Part shown: positions 50,991 through 60,013 of the stretch, piece after piece | How the letters are laid out: the number at the start of each line of letters is the position of its first letter | How positions within the stretch are numbered: position 1 is the first letter of the stretch | NCBI RefSeq assembly: GCF_037450285.1 | Contig: NZ_JAQISN010000001.1 | Span: 248,001-312,000 of the forward strand | DNA from: Erwinia sp. SLM-02 | GTDB lineage: Bacteria; Pseudomonadota; Gammaproteobacteria; Enterobacterales; Enterobacteriaceae | Reading direction: 5' to 3' | DNA length: 64,000 bases | Notes under the pieces: generated by a model | The model's input: only the letters and a program-made list of their open reading frames with translations | What the model was told of the DNA's origin: nothing | Database searches by the model: none | Made by a program: the position numbers and the translations under genes

Positions 50991-52613
50991 GTGGGCGAAA
51001 AAATTAAATCGCTGCTGGCAGGCTTGCCGCTGGCACAACTCAAAAAATGGTGGCTACCCGCCGCGGGCGCACTGGCCGCTACGGCGATCATTGTGGCCCT
51101 GCTGTGGCAGAACAACAGCCACTACACCATGCTGTTTGGCTCGCAGCAGAACATCCCGGTACCGCAGGTAGTGGAAGTGCTGAGCGGTGAGCAGATCCCC
51201 TATCGCGTGGAGCCGCAGAGCGGCAACCTGCTGGTGCGGGAAAGCGACCTGCCGAAGGCGCGCATGGCGCTGGCCGCGAAGGGCATCAGCGCCCGGACGC
51301 CGGCCGGCTACGAACTGATGGATAAAGAAGAGATGCTGGGCAGCAGCCAGTTTATCCAGAACGTGCGTTTCAAGCGCAGCCTTGAGGGGGAGCTGGCGCA
51401 GAGCATGATGGCGCTGGATACCGTCGAATTTGCCCGCGTGCATCTGGGGATCAGCGAAACCAGCTCCTTCGTCCTGAGTAATAAACCGGACAGCAGCGCC
51501 TCGGTGGTTCTGCGCCTGCGCTATGGTAAAGCGCTGGCCGACGACCAGGTCGCGGCGATTATCAATCTGGTTGCCGGCAGCGTGCCGGGTATGAAACCGC
51601 AGCAGGTGCGGGTGGTCGATCAGCACGGCGCGCTGCTTTCCGCCGGGCTGGATGAGCTGAACGGCCGCCAGGGCGGCAAATCGGGCAGCGAGGCGATTCA
51701 GCGCCTGCGCCAGGAAACGGAACGTAACCTGGCTAACGTGCTGATGCCGGTTATTGGCCAGGATAACTTCCGCATCAGCGTGGTGCCGCGCATTAACTTC
51801 AGCCAGGTGGAAGAAACCCAGGAACGCTTCAGCGGCGAACCGCGCCCGGCCAGCGAAAGCCTGATGCAGGAAAATACCACCGAGCAGCTGGCGGTGGGGA
51901 TCCCGGGATCGCTGAGCAACCGTCCCGCCAACCCGCCGGCTGCCGCACCGGGTGCCAACGCCCAGCCGCAGCTGGCCACCCGCAACCAGGCGCAGCGTCA
52001 GTTTAATTACGATCGCGATGTACGCCACGTTCGCCATCCCGGCTTCCAGCTGGAAAAACTGTCGGTGTCGGTGGTGCTGAATCAGAACGCCGCCGCCGTG
52101 AAGGCGTGGACCCAGGAGAATCAGCAGCAGGTTGAAAAAATGCTCAGCCAGGCCGCGGGCATTGATGCCGGACGCGGCGACGCGCTGACCCTCAGCCTGC
52201 TCAGCTTTACCGAAACCGAGCCGTATGTTGAACCGGAAACGCCATGGTGGGAAAACCAGAGCGTGATCGACTGGATCAAACGCGGCGGCATTGCGCTGCT
52301 GGTGGGGACGATCACCCTGTTTGGCCTGCTGCCGATGATGCGCCGCTTCGGCCAGCGCAAAGAGGAAGCCGCCGCCGCTATGGCACAGCTCCCCCTCAAC
52401 GGCGGCAGTGAGGAGGATGAGGACGGTGACGGTCAGGCTCCCGTCCTGCCCGCCAGCTCGTTCCAGGGCGATGAAAACCTGCCGCCGCAAAGCTCAGGTC
52501 TGGAAACCAAAATCGCCTACCTACAAACCCTGGCCCAAAGCGAAACCGATCGCGTGGCCGAAGTGATTAAACAGTGGATAAGCAGCAATGAGCGAAGCAG
52601 CAGTAGCAAATAA
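50991..52613 (+). CDS. lfiF: Flag-2 MS-ring protein LfiF (FliF family)
   Basis: A 540-residue membrane protein with an N-terminal helix (about 25-45), a large periplasmic part, and a C-terminal helix (about 430-450). YFARVHLGISE-type and LGSSQFIQNVRFKRSLEGELAQ segments are conserved. It assembles the MS ring that holds the motor. The start is GTG, 8 bases after lfiE; the end overlaps lfiG by 26 bases. Confidence 0.93.
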   Translation: MGEKIKSLLAGLPLAQLKKWWLPAAGALAATAIIVALLWQNNSHYTMLFGSQQNIPVPQVVEVLSGEQIPYRVEPQSGNLLVRESDLPKARMALAAKGISARTPAGYELMDKEEMLGSSQFIQNVRFKRSLEGELAQSMMALDTVEFARVHLGISETSSFVLSNKPDSSASVVLRLRYGKALADDQVAAIINLVAGSVPGMKPQQVRVVDQHGALLSAGLDELNGRQGGKSGSEAIQRLRQETERNLANVLMPVIGQDNFRISVVPRINFSQVEETQERFSGEPRPASESLMQENTTEQLAVGIPGSLSNRPANPPAAAPGANAQPQLATRNQAQRQFNYDRDVRHVRHPGFQLEKLSVSVVLNQNAAAVKAWTQENQQQVEKMLSQAAGIDAGRGDALTLSLLSFTETEPYVEPETPWWENQSVIDWIKRGGIALLVGTITLFGLLPMMRRFGQRKEEAAAAMAQLPLNGGSEEDEDGDGQAPVLPASSFQGDENLPPQSSGLETKIAYLQTLAQSETDRVAEVIKQWISSNERSSSSK

Positions 52614-53625
52614 AAGCAAAAGCAGCGGGACGGGCAGCCAGCGTCCCCGCCTTGAGCAGGCGGCCATTGTCCTGCTGAGCATCGGCGAAGACGCCGCCGC
52701 CACGGTAATGAGCAAGTTCTCGCGCGAAGAGGTGCTGCGCCTCAGTGAAACCATGGCGCGCCTGCACGGCATTAAGGTGTCGCAGGCGCGACAGGCGATG
52801 AATAACTTTTTCCAGGACTACCGCGAGCTGAGCGGCATTAACGGTGCGTCCCGCAGCTATCTGCGCAACATCCTGGAACGTGCGCTGGGCGGCGAAATTG
52901 CCCGCAGCGTGATTAACGGCATCTACGGCGATGAGATCCGCTACCGCATGGCGCGCCTGCAGTGGGTGGATACGCCGCAGCTGGCGGCGCTGATCGACCA
53001 GGAGCATCTACAGCTGCAGGCGGTATTTCTCGCCTTCCTGCCGCCGGACGTGGCGGCCACGGTGCTGACCCATCTGGATGCCACCCGGCAGGATGAGATC
53101 CTCTACCGCATCGCCAGGCTGGACGACGTGAACCGTGACGTGGTGGACGAGCTGGATCGCCTGATCGAACGCGGCGTGGCGGTGCTGTCCGAACACGGAT
53201 CGAAAGTGCAGGGCATCAGGCAGGCGGCAAACATCGTTAACCGCATTCCGGGCAGCCAGCAAACGCTGCTGGAGCAGCTAAACGCCCGGGATGCCAACGT
53301 GGTGGACGAGCTGAAAACCGAAATGTACGAGTTCTACATCTTAAGCCGTCAGAACGAAGCCACGCTGCAGCGCCTGCTGGAAGAGATCCCGATGGAGCAG
53401 TGGGCCATCGCGCTCAAGGGCACCGAAGCCGTGCTCAGCCAGGCGATCTATGCCGCCATGCCTAAGCGCCAGGTGCAGCTGTTACAGAGCACCATCTCGC
53501 GCCTCGGTTCTCTGCCGGTCAGCCGCGTAGAGCAGGTGCGTAAAGAGATTATGGTCCGCGTGCGCGAGCTGGCGGAAGAGGGTGAGATCCAGGTTCAGCT
53601 GTTCAGCGAACAGACCATGGAGTAG
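52588..53625 (+). CDS. lfiG: Flag-2 switch protein LfiG (FliG family)
   Basis: A 345-residue rotor protein. The EHPQ-like middle and the C-terminal charged torque helix (LPVSRVEQVRKEIMVRVRELAEEGEIQ) are present. It contacts the stator and the MS ring. Its start lies 26 bases inside the end of lfiF. Confidence 0.93.
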   Translation: MSEAAVANKSKSSGTGSQRPRLEQAAIVLLSIGEDAAATVMSKFSREEVLRLSETMARLHGIKVSQARQAMNNFFQDYRELSGINGASRSYLRNILERALGGEIARSVINGIYGDEIRYRMARLQWVDTPQLAALIDQEHLQLQAVFLAFLPPDVAATVLTHLDATRQDEILYRIARLDDVNRDVVDELDRLIERGVAVLSEHGSKVQGIRQAANIVNRIPGSQQTLLEQLNARDANVVDELKTEMYEFYILSRQNEATLQRLLEEIPMEQWAIALKGTEAVLSQAIYAAMPKRQVQLLQSTISRLGSLPVSRVEQVRKEIMVRVRELAEEGEIQVQLFSEQTME

Positions 53626-53629
53626 GTGA

Positions 53630-54340
53630 ATGACTCATAAGCATCAGCAGTTAACCAACCCATCGCCGCGCCGCCATGCGTTTCCGCCGCTGCGCAGACC
53701 GCGGCCGCAGAGCGACGGCCAGCCGCTGGACGCCGCAGAATATCAGCAGCAGCTGATGGCCGGTTTCCAGCAGGGGATCAGCGACGGCTTCGGCCAGGGC
53801 ATGGAGCAGGGTAAAGAGCAGGGCTATCAGGACGGGCTGAACCAGGGCCGCGAAGCGGGGCTGATTCAGGGGCGGGAAGACGGTAAACGCATCGCCCACA
53901 CCGAATTTATGCTCGCCGCTCGCCCGCTGGACGATCTGATTGCGCAGATGCAGACGCAGCTGGATGAGCACGAACAGCGCCGCCGCAGCGAACTGTTGCA
54001 GCTGGTGGAGAAAGTGACCCGCCAGGTGATCCGCTGCGAGCTGGCCCTGCAGCCCACCCAGCTGCTGGCGCTGGTGGAAGAGGCGCTCAGCGGCCTGCCG
54101 GAAGCGCCGAAGCGCCTGCGGGTGCTGCTGAATCCGCTGGAGTTTTCGCGCATCAGCGAAAGCGAAGCGGAGAAAGTCAGCGAGTGGGGGCTGGTCGGCG
54201 ATGCGACGATTGCCGAGGGCGAGTGCCGCATCGTTACCGAATCGGCGGAAATGGACGTCGGCTGCGCCCATCGCCTTGAACAGTGTATGGACGTGCTGTC
54301 GCAGAGCCTGACCGGGCCGCAGGATGAATCTGCAACATGA
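53630..54340 (+). CDS. lfiH: Flag-2 export ATPase regulator LfiH (FliH family)
   Basis: A 236-residue cytosolic protein with a Gly/Gln-rich repeat region at about 45-85 (GFQQG, GFGQGMEQGKEQG) and a C-terminal domain that binds the ATPase. It links LfiI to the C ring. It overlaps lfiI by ATGA. Confidence 0.88.
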   Translation: MTHKHQQLTNPSPRRHAFPPLRRPRPQSDGQPLDAAEYQQQLMAGFQQGISDGFGQGMEQGKEQGYQDGLNQGREAGLIQGREDGKRIAHTEFMLAARPLDDLIAQMQTQLDEHEQRRRSELLQLVEKVTRQVIRCELALQPTQLLALVEEALSGLPEAPKRLRVLLNPLEFSRISESEAEKVSEWGLVGDATIAEGECRIVTESAEMDVGCAHRLEQCMDVLSQSLTGPQDESAT

Positions 54341-55656
54341 TGACCCCGTCGGCCTTTGATAAGGCGCTTAAATCGATTGAAAACATCAATCTGGTTCGCG
54401 TGGCCGGGCGGCTGGTGCGGGCCAATGGCCTGCTGCTGGAGTCGCTGGGCTGCCAGCTGGCGGTGGGTCAGCGCTGCCAGATTGAGAGCAGCAGCGGCGA
54501 GCTGATAGACGCGCAGGCGGTAGGGTTCGATCGCGATGTCACCTATCTGATGCCGTTTAAACAGCCGCAGGGGCTGCGGGCCGGCGCACGGGTCTTCCCG
54601 GCGGAAAAAAACAGCGAACTGCTGATCGGTGACGGCTGGCTGGGCCGGGTGATCAACGGCGTGGGCGAACCGATCGACGGCCGTGGGAAGCTCGAAGGCG
54701 ATACGGTGCTGCAGCAGCAGATCCCACAGATCCACCCGCTGACCCGTAAAGCGGTCGACAGTCCGCTCGACGTCGGCGTCAAGGCGATCAACGGGCTGTT
54801 GACCATCGGCAAAGGGCAGCGCGTCGGGCTGATGGCCGGTTCCGGCGTCGGTAAAAGCGTGCTGCTGGGGATGATCACCCGCTGCACCCGCGCTGAAGTG
54901 GTGGTGGTCGGGCTGATCGGCGAACGCGGGCGCGAAGTGAAGGAGTTTATCGAACACGCGCTGCAGGCGGCAGGCATGGCTAAATCGGTGGTGGTGGCGG
55001 CCCCGGCGGATGAATCTCCGCTGATGCGTATCAAAGCCACCGAACTGTGCCACGCCATCGCCAGCCACTATCGCGATCGCGGTAAAGACGTGCTGCTGCT
55101 GGTGGATTCGCTGACGCGTTACGCCATGGCGCAGCGTGAAATCGCCCTGTCGCTGGGCGAGCCGCCGGCGACCAAAGGCTATCCGCCGTCGGCGTTCGGC
55201 ATTATCCCCAGGCTGGTGGAAACCGCAGGCAACGCGGAAGGGGAAGGTACGATGACCGCGATCTACACCGTGCTGGCCGAAGGGGACGATCAGCAGGATC
55301 CGATCGTCGACTGCGCCAGGGCGGTACTGGACGGCCACATCGTCCTGTCGCGCCAGCTGGCGGAAACCGGGCACTATCCGGCGATCGATATCGGCCAGAG
55401 CATCAGCCGCTGTATGAGCCTGGTCACGGAAAAATCTCACCAGCAGGCGGCGCGCGGGCTGAAGCAGATGTACGCCGACTATATGGCGATCAAACCGCTG
55501 CTGCCGCTGGGCGGCTACGTGGCCGGGGTGGATGCCGCGGCGGACCGGGCGGTGCGCCTGTTCCCGGCGGTGGAAAACTTTCTACGCCAGCAGGTAGACG
55601 AATGCAGCGCCCTGGAAAGCTGCATCAGCGGGCTGGAAAACCTGGCAAAAGCCTGA
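54337..55656 (+). CDS. lfiI: Flag-2 export ATPase LfiI (FliI family)
   Basis: A 439-residue F1-like ATPase that helps unload export substrates. Walker A is GSGVGKS at 168-174; Walker B (LLLVDS) follows near 250. The SRPATKGYPPSAFGIIPRLVE-like segment is in place as PPATKGYPPSAFG. It is close to FliI length. Coupled to lfiH by a 4-base overlap; lfiJ follows after 53 bases. Confidence 0.94.
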   Translation: MMTPSAFDKALKSIENINLVRVAGRLVRANGLLLESLGCQLAVGQRCQIESSSGELIDAQAVGFDRDVTYLMPFKQPQGLRAGARVFPAEKNSELLIGDGWLGRVINGVGEPIDGRGKLEGDTVLQQQIPQIHPLTRKAVDSPLDVGVKAINGLLTIGKGQRVGLMAGSGVGKSVLLGMITRCTRAEVVVVGLIGERGREVKEFIEHALQAAGMAKSVVVAAPADESPLMRIKATELCHAIASHYRDRGKDVLLLVDSLTRYAMAQREIALSLGEPPATKGYPPSAFGIIPRLVETAGNAEGEGTMTAIYTVLAEGDDQQDPIVDCARAVLDGHIVLSRQLAETGHYPAIDIGQSISRCMSLVTEKSHQQAARGLKQMYADYMAIKPLLPLGGYVAGVDAAADRAVRLFPAVENFLRQQVDECSALESCISGLENLAKA

Positions 55657-55709
55657 GGCGCCGACAGGCGTATCGACATAAAAATAATTAACGCGCAAGG
55701 AATTCGCGA

Positions 55710-56156
55710 ATGAATAAGAAACCCGCCAGCCTCCAGGTGCTGGAAAAGCTGCACCAGATACGCCAGCGCGCGGTGGAGGACACCACGAGCAGGCTCGCCC
55801 AGCAGAAACAGCTGCAGCAGCGCTACAGCAACAATATCGAGGCGCTGCGGGCGCTGAGCGACAGCAGCGGCGGCATGGCCGCCGACGCCGCACAGATGCA
55901 TAACCAGGCGCGCTTTAAGGCCACTATCCAGCGGGTGATTGACTGGCAGCAGCAGGAAAAGGCGCTGGCTTCCATCGAGCAGGAAGCCACCCGTCGCGAG
56001 CTGCTGGATAAAGCCAGTCAGGAAATGACCCTCAACGTGGTGATGGAGCAGCAAAAAGTCGCCATCAGACAGGCGCTGGAACGCGATCGACAAAAACTCA
56101 CCGATGCCCAGGCGATGCAGAGCTGGCTGCGCAGGCATCGATCCGGGAAACCCTGA
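55710..56156 (+). CDS. lfiJ: Flag-2 export chaperone LfiJ (FliJ family)
   Basis: A 148-residue, almost entirely alpha-helical, Gln/Ala/Arg-rich protein typical of the coiled-coil stalk that sits in the ATPase ring. No strong motif is expected in this family; assignment rests on position after lfiI, size and composition. AAGGA stands 8 bases before the ATG. Confidence 0.85.
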   Translation: MNKKPASLQVLEKLHQIRQRAVEDTTSRLAQQKQLQQRYSNNIEALRALSDSSGGMAADAAQMHNQARFKATIQRVIDWQQQEKALASIEQEATRRELLDKASQEMTLNVVMEQQKVAIRQALERDRQKLTDAQAMQSWLRRHRSGKP

Positions 56157-56163
56157 ATACGCT

Positions 56164-57591
56164 ATGAAACACACAACATCCATTCAACCCCAGGGCGGCA
56201 GTCGGGCACACGCCTTGCCGTTCGTCAGCGTGGTGACTCCAACGTGGAACCGCCGCGCCTTTCTACCCTATCTGCTGTATCTGTTTCAGTACCAGGACTA
56301 TCCCGCCGAACGGCGGGAGCTGGTGATTCTGGACGATTCCGAAACCAGCAGTGCCGATCTGATCGACGGGATGAAAAAGTACGCCACCTGTCCGCAGCTG
56401 ATCCGCTATTACCACCTGCCGCAGCGCCTGACCCTCGGTGAAAAACGCAACCGGCTGAACGCGCTGGCGAAGGGGGAATACATTGTCTGCATGGACGACG
56501 ACGACTATTACCCGGCGGATAAAATCAGCTACACCATCGCCATGATGCAGCGCCACCGGGCAACTTTCGCCGGCTGCGACAGCATTCCTGTCTGGTACAG
56601 CCATATCGACCGTATTTATCGCAGCCACGCTTTTGGACCCAAACACGCGCTGAACGGCACCTTTGCCTATCACCGCTCGCACCTCCGTGGGCACCGCTAT
56701 GACGACCGCGCGCGGCTGGCGGAAGAGGGCAGTTTTCTCAATGACTTCAGCACGCCGGTGCTGCAGCTTGCGCCGGAGCGCAGCATTCTGTGCATTGCGC
56801 ACAATGCCAATACCTTCGACAAAGACTTTGTGATGGGCAGCGGTGAACGCGATCCGCGATCGCTGGATGATTACGTCATCGATCCCCACCTGCAGCGCTT
56901 TTATCAGCGGCTGCGGCAGGCGCCGGTCCGCTCGCAGATCGACTGGACCTTTTTTGAACGTATCCTGGTCACCGCGTGTCCGGACGATCCGGAGCGACAG
57001 GCGCGCTATCTCAGCGAACTGATGGCGCAGGGCGTTCAGCCGCAGCAGATAGAGGTGATCCACCGCGTCCCGGGGGCACCGCTGGCGGCCAGCCATCTGG
57101 CGGCGGCAGAACAGGCCCGCCGTGCGGGCTGGCAGAACTACCTGCTGCTGGATGACCGCACCCGCTTTGTTCGCCAGGAAAAGACCGTCATCAACCTCAA
57201 TCGGCTGCTGGCCGCCTGCCGCGCGCTGCACTGGGACGTGCTGCTGCTGGGCTGCGAGCTGGAAAGAGGCCAGCCGCTGAGCGCCTTACCGGCGGCAATC
57301 CGGGCAACGCACGCTTCCCGCCCGGTGGCCTATGCGGTGAACCAGCCGCGCTATGACGAGTTTATCGCCATGCTCAGATCCAGCCTCGCACAGCAGCGGG
57401 CCGCCCCGGCCGATCTGCATCTACAGCAGAATCTGCAGTGGCAGGCGCTGTGCCAGCGCGGCCGCTGGCTGGCACTGTATCCCAGCTATATCTATCAGGA
57501 CAGCGACGAGGACGGCCAGCCGCTGGCCCATCATTTTTTCCATAAACTGAATACATCACACGGCGCGAAAGGCGCCGGGGAGCCAACGTGA
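56164..57591 (+). CDS. Two-domain glycosyltransferase (GT2 plus GT25-like) in the Flag-2 locus
   Basis: A 475-residue cytoplasmic protein. Residues 20-240 form a GT2 fold: VSVVTPTWNR near 21-30 and the metal site DDDDYY at 111-116. Residues 285-475 look like a GT25 (LPS-type) domain: SH at 310-311, a LLLDD acidic site at 327-331, WDVLLLG at 357-363 and a late DSDEDG. A fused pair could add two sugars in turn. It starts 8 bases after lfiJ and overlaps the next gene by 4 bases. Flagellin or hook glycosylation is the natural guess, since glycosyltransferases occur as cargo in Flag-2 loci; the target is unproven. Confidence 0.75.
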   Translation: MKHTTSIQPQGGSRAHALPFVSVVTPTWNRRAFLPYLLYLFQYQDYPAERRELVILDDSETSSADLIDGMKKYATCPQLIRYYHLPQRLTLGEKRNRLNALAKGEYIVCMDDDDYYPADKISYTIAMMQRHRATFAGCDSIPVWYSHIDRIYRSHAFGPKHALNGTFAYHRSHLRGHRYDDRARLAEEGSFLNDFSTPVLQLAPERSILCIAHNANTFDKDFVMGSGERDPRSLDDYVIDPHLQRFYQRLRQAPVRSQIDWTFFERILVTACPDDPERQARYLSELMAQGVQPQQIEVIHRVPGAPLAASHLAAAEQARRAGWQNYLLLDDRTRFVRQEKTVINLNRLLAACRALHWDVLLLGCELERGQPLSALPAAIRATHASRPVAYAVNQPRYDEFIAMLRSSLAQQRAAPADLHLQQNLQWQALCQRGRWLALYPSYIYQDSDEDGQPLAHHFFHKLNTSHGAKGAGEPT

Positions 57592-58487
57592 TTTCGACTG
57601 AGAGTTATACCCCTGAATATGTTTTACGCCTGCGGCAGTTCACCGATGTCTGTGCCTGCCCGGGCTGTCGGCAGCAGCCGTGGCAGATAACCCGGCTCTG
57701 GCAGGATCAGATCCGCCACAGCGCACGGCCCGACTGCGATCGCGCCGCGCAGGAGATTATCTGCCGCGAGGATGCCTTTGTGCTGCACAGCGAGATTGCG
57801 CCGCCCCCGCAGGCGGCCCGCCTGGATCCGCGCCAGCAGGCGATGAATCAGGCGGCGATTAACCTGGCAATTGCCAGTGATGCCGCACCTGAAACGATCC
57901 TTTACGCGCTGGGCGTGCTGATCGGCAAAAGCCGCGAGCTGGCAGAACCGCAGCAGATTACGGCTTTTGGTGACGAGCTGGTGACGATGCTGCAGCAGGG
58001 AACCCTCGCGCAGGCCTTTGCACAACTGCCCCCGGTTGAAAGCTATAAGCTCGCTACGCTGCGGGCATTAAGCCGCAGCGATCTCGATGCCAGTTTCGAT
58101 CCGCTGACCGGGATGACGCTGGTGCTGAAGCTTAACGAAATCAACGTGATGAGCACGCGCTATCTGCAGGACATGCTGGCGAGCCTGCAGCAGGACCGCC
58201 AGCTGGCCACTTTTATGCAGGAACGCCGCAGCGTGTTTATTAACGTGCTGCTGTATGTGTTTTATCACCACGTTTTCCCGGGAGTGGACGATCGGGCCTG
58301 GGAAGCGCAGTACAACCGTCTGTGTCAGCATTTTTTCAGTCTGAAAATGCTCTGTGCGCTGTTTATGCAAAGTTATCTGGTGCTGGATGATGAGACGCTC
58401 GCCGCGCTGTTTGCCGCCCTGCATCGCCTGCCGGACGCGGAAGTCCACGACGATCCGCTGCTGGGTGGCATTGCTTTATTGAAGTGA
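57588..58487 (+). CDS. FliB/LafV-like protein, possible flagellin lysine N-methylase
   Basis: A 299-residue protein. The start (YTPEYVLRLRQFTDVCACPGC) puts Cys22, Cys24 and Cys27 where FliB has its cysteine cluster after a PEYV-type opening, and the late FYHHVFPGVD followed by a helical, hydrophobic stretch fits the FliB C terminus. It is shorter (about 400 is usual) and the rest is divergent, so the call is uncertain. It overlaps the glycosyltransferase by ATGA, so the two are made together, which fits a flagellin-modification module. Confidence 0.5.
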   Translation: MISTESYTPEYVLRLRQFTDVCACPGCRQQPWQITRLWQDQIRHSARPDCDRAAQEIICREDAFVLHSEIAPPPQAARLDPRQQAMNQAAINLAIASDAAPETILYALGVLIGKSRELAEPQQITAFGDELVTMLQQGTLAQAFAQLPPVESYKLATLRALSRSDLDASFDPLTGMTLVLKLNEINVMSTRYLQDMLASLQQDRQLATFMQERRSVFINVLLYVFYHHVFPGVDDRAWEAQYNRLCQHFFSLKMLCALFMQSYLVLDDETLAALFAALHRLPDAEVHDDPLLGGIALLK

Positions 58488-58514
58488 GTTATCTGCGAGT
58501 TTCGTCCCTTCGCA

Positions 58515-58607
58515 GGCTGGTTGTGCCCCCGCCCGGGCGGTCCTCGCGCCGCTTTGCGGTGCCCTCACTGCGTTCCTCAGCCTGTCGGACCGTCACAGAC
58601 GCGCGTC
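58515..58607. repeat. 93-base direct repeat, copy 1
   Basis: Begins GGCTGGTTGTGCCCCC and ends CAGACGCGCGTC. It differs from copy 2 at only four or so positions. GC-rich with no gene. Copy spacing is 129 bases start to start. Confidence 0.85.
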
Positions 58608-58643
58608 TATTTCGGGTTGATTGCCGAATCAGTGGCCGACGCT

Positions 58644-58736
58644 GGCTGGTTGTGCCCCCGTCCGGGCGGTCCTCGCGCCACTTTGCGGTGCCCTCACTGC
58701 GTTCCTCAGCCTGTCGGATCGTCACAGACGCGCGTC
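58644..58736. repeat. 93-base direct repeat, copy 2
   Basis: Second copy, same ends as copy 1. Together they form a GC-rich tandem block just after the FliB-like gene, with 36 bases of different sequence between. Confidence 0.85.
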
Positions 58737-58798
58737 CTGCGCGGCTGTGCCTTTCGGCCGCGTCCATGCGGCCGAATCCTGGCTTCCTCTCTCCGTTC

Positions 58799-58940
58799 AG
58801 CGCTGTGGATTGCCCGCTCGGGGGCACAGCCAGCCTGCTGTGTAACTTTTAGGTGATATGCGAAATACGGACGGGAAAAAAAGCGAGCACAATGTATCAA
58901 GGGGATCGGCGTGGGCGGCTGGTGGGCAATCCACAGCGCT
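58799..58940. repeat. Inverted 17-base repeat in the Flag-2 gap
   Basis: AGCGCTGTGGATTGCCC (58799-58815) and GGGCAATCCACAGCGCT (58924-58940) are exact reverse complements 108 bases apart. They probably mark two copies of the same interspersed element in opposite orientation, with the 93-base repeats as part of it. Confidence 0.75.
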
Positions 58941-59115
58941 GAGGTGGAGGCGGCGGGACCGGAGAGACCAGCATGGATGCTGGGCTCAGGCCTGGCGCGG
59001 GCAGGACGCCCGCTCCGGGCCGATCCGCAAGGCCCGCAGCCGGAGCCGAAGGTATCGCGCAGCGACGCGAGGACGCCAGCCAGCCGCCCACGGCGACCCC
59101 GGTACACCATGATGC

Positions 59116-59160
59116 CAGCAATCAGCAATCAGCAATCAGCAATCAGCAATCAGCAATCAG
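59116..59160. repeat. Heptamer tandem repeat (CAGCAAT, about six copies)
   Basis: Six perfect CAGCAAT units in a row plus CAG. It stands directly behind the lfgN stop codon (gene on the minus strand), so changes in copy number would not alter a coding frame. Confidence 0.9.
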
Positions 59161-59174
59161 CGCTCCCCCCGAAT

Positions 59175-59606
59175 TTAGCGAGAGTAAAGGTAATCCTGCG
59201 GATCGTCATGCAGCAGCGCGCCCAGCATCTCCTGCTGACTGCTGAGCAGCAAACCGTTGCGCTGGTTGAGCTGCTGACAAAGCCGCGCCTGCTGCTCAAG
59301 CTGTTGCCACCATTCGCCCGCCCGCTGGCGGAGTGCGGCAGGCAGGCGTGAAAATAGTGCCTGCAGGCCCTGGCCATCGGCGGGCAGCGCGAAGCCGGCC
59401 AGCGTCGTCGCCCGGCGGCGTGAACTGGCCTGCAGCAGCGGATAAATGGCCATCAGCGTATCGCCAATCTCCTCGCTGCGCGCGGCGCTGCAGGTCAGCA
59501 ACGCCTGGCGCTGTTGTTCCAGCAGCACACGCAACCGCTGGTAATTCTGCGTATCCTGCTGCAGATCGTGAAGCAGCGCCTTTACGCGCTCGGTGGCATT
59601 GCTCAT
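59175..59606 (-). CDS. lfgN: Flag-2 export chaperone LfgN (FlgN family)
   Basis: A 143-residue helical protein rich in Gln and Leu, with the size and position of FlgN, the chaperone for hook-filament junction proteins. It overlaps lfgM by four bases. A heptamer repeat begins 14 bases after its stop. Confidence 0.8.
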   Translation of the reverse strand: MSNATERVKALLHDLQQDTQNYQRLRVLLEQQRQALLTCSAARSEEIGDTLMAIYPLLQASSRRRATTLAGFALPADGQGLQALFSRLPAALRQRAGEWWQQLEQQARLCQQLNQRNGLLLSSQQEMLGALLHDDPQDYLYSR

Positions 59607-59866
59607 CGGCGGTAGTAGTCCATCATCGTTTTGGCCAGTGAGGCCGGGTCAGTATCCAGTTCGCCCTTGCCGATGGCCGCTTTCAGCTCCGCCACGCGCT
59701 GGCTGTCCACCTCCGGCATGTCGCGTAAGGCCTGCTGGGCCTGGCTGATCGGCGCGGAGGGGGCCGAAGACGCCGCCGCAGGGGTTTTGGCACTCTCTGC
59801 GGCCGGGCTTTTAATGGTGTTTTGCATGGCGCTGCCTGGAACTAAGAGATTAGAAGTAATTTTCAT
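59603..59866 (-). CDS. lfgM: Flag-2 anti-sigma28 factor LfgM (FlgM family)
   Basis: An 87-residue protein. The N terminus is unstructured and Ala/Ser/Pro-rich; the C-terminal half (VDSQRVAELKAAIGKGELDTDPASLAKTMMDYY) has the FlgM helices that bind sigma28. It would hold the lateral sigma factor LafS until the hook is complete and LfgM is exported. A sigma28-like promoter lies upstream at 59912-59938. The ATG at 59866 lacks a strong ribosome site. Confidence 0.85.
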   Translation of the reverse strand: MKITSNLLVPGSAMQNTIKSPAAESAKTPAAASSAPSAPISQAQQALRDMPEVDSQRVAELKAAIGKGELDTDPASLAKTMMDYYRR

Positions 59867-59911
59867 CGCTGGTTAACAACCCAAATTCGTTTCAATATCG
59901 TCTGTTTTCCA

Positions 59912-59938
59912 ATAGCGACCCGCCGGCAGAAAACTTAA
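59912..59938 (-). promoter_or_regulatory. Putative sigma28-type promoter of lfgM-lfgN
   Basis: On the minus strand TTAAGTTT, 11 bases, then GTCGCTAT. This approximates the enterobacterial sigma28 pattern (TAAAGTTT, N11, GCCGATAA) with exact spacing. It lies 46 bases before the lfgM start. Confidence 0.5.
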
Positions 59939-60013
59939 ATCGGGGACGAAATAATTTCCGCCTGCGCGCTGCCCGGCCGTGTCTGAGCGGAAGTGTCGCT
60001 TCCGCCCGGCGCG

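Noticed and set aside
58484..59112. Several reading frames through the GC-rich repeat block
   Set aside because: They are translations of direct repeats and high-GC sequence in many frames, with no ribosome sites.
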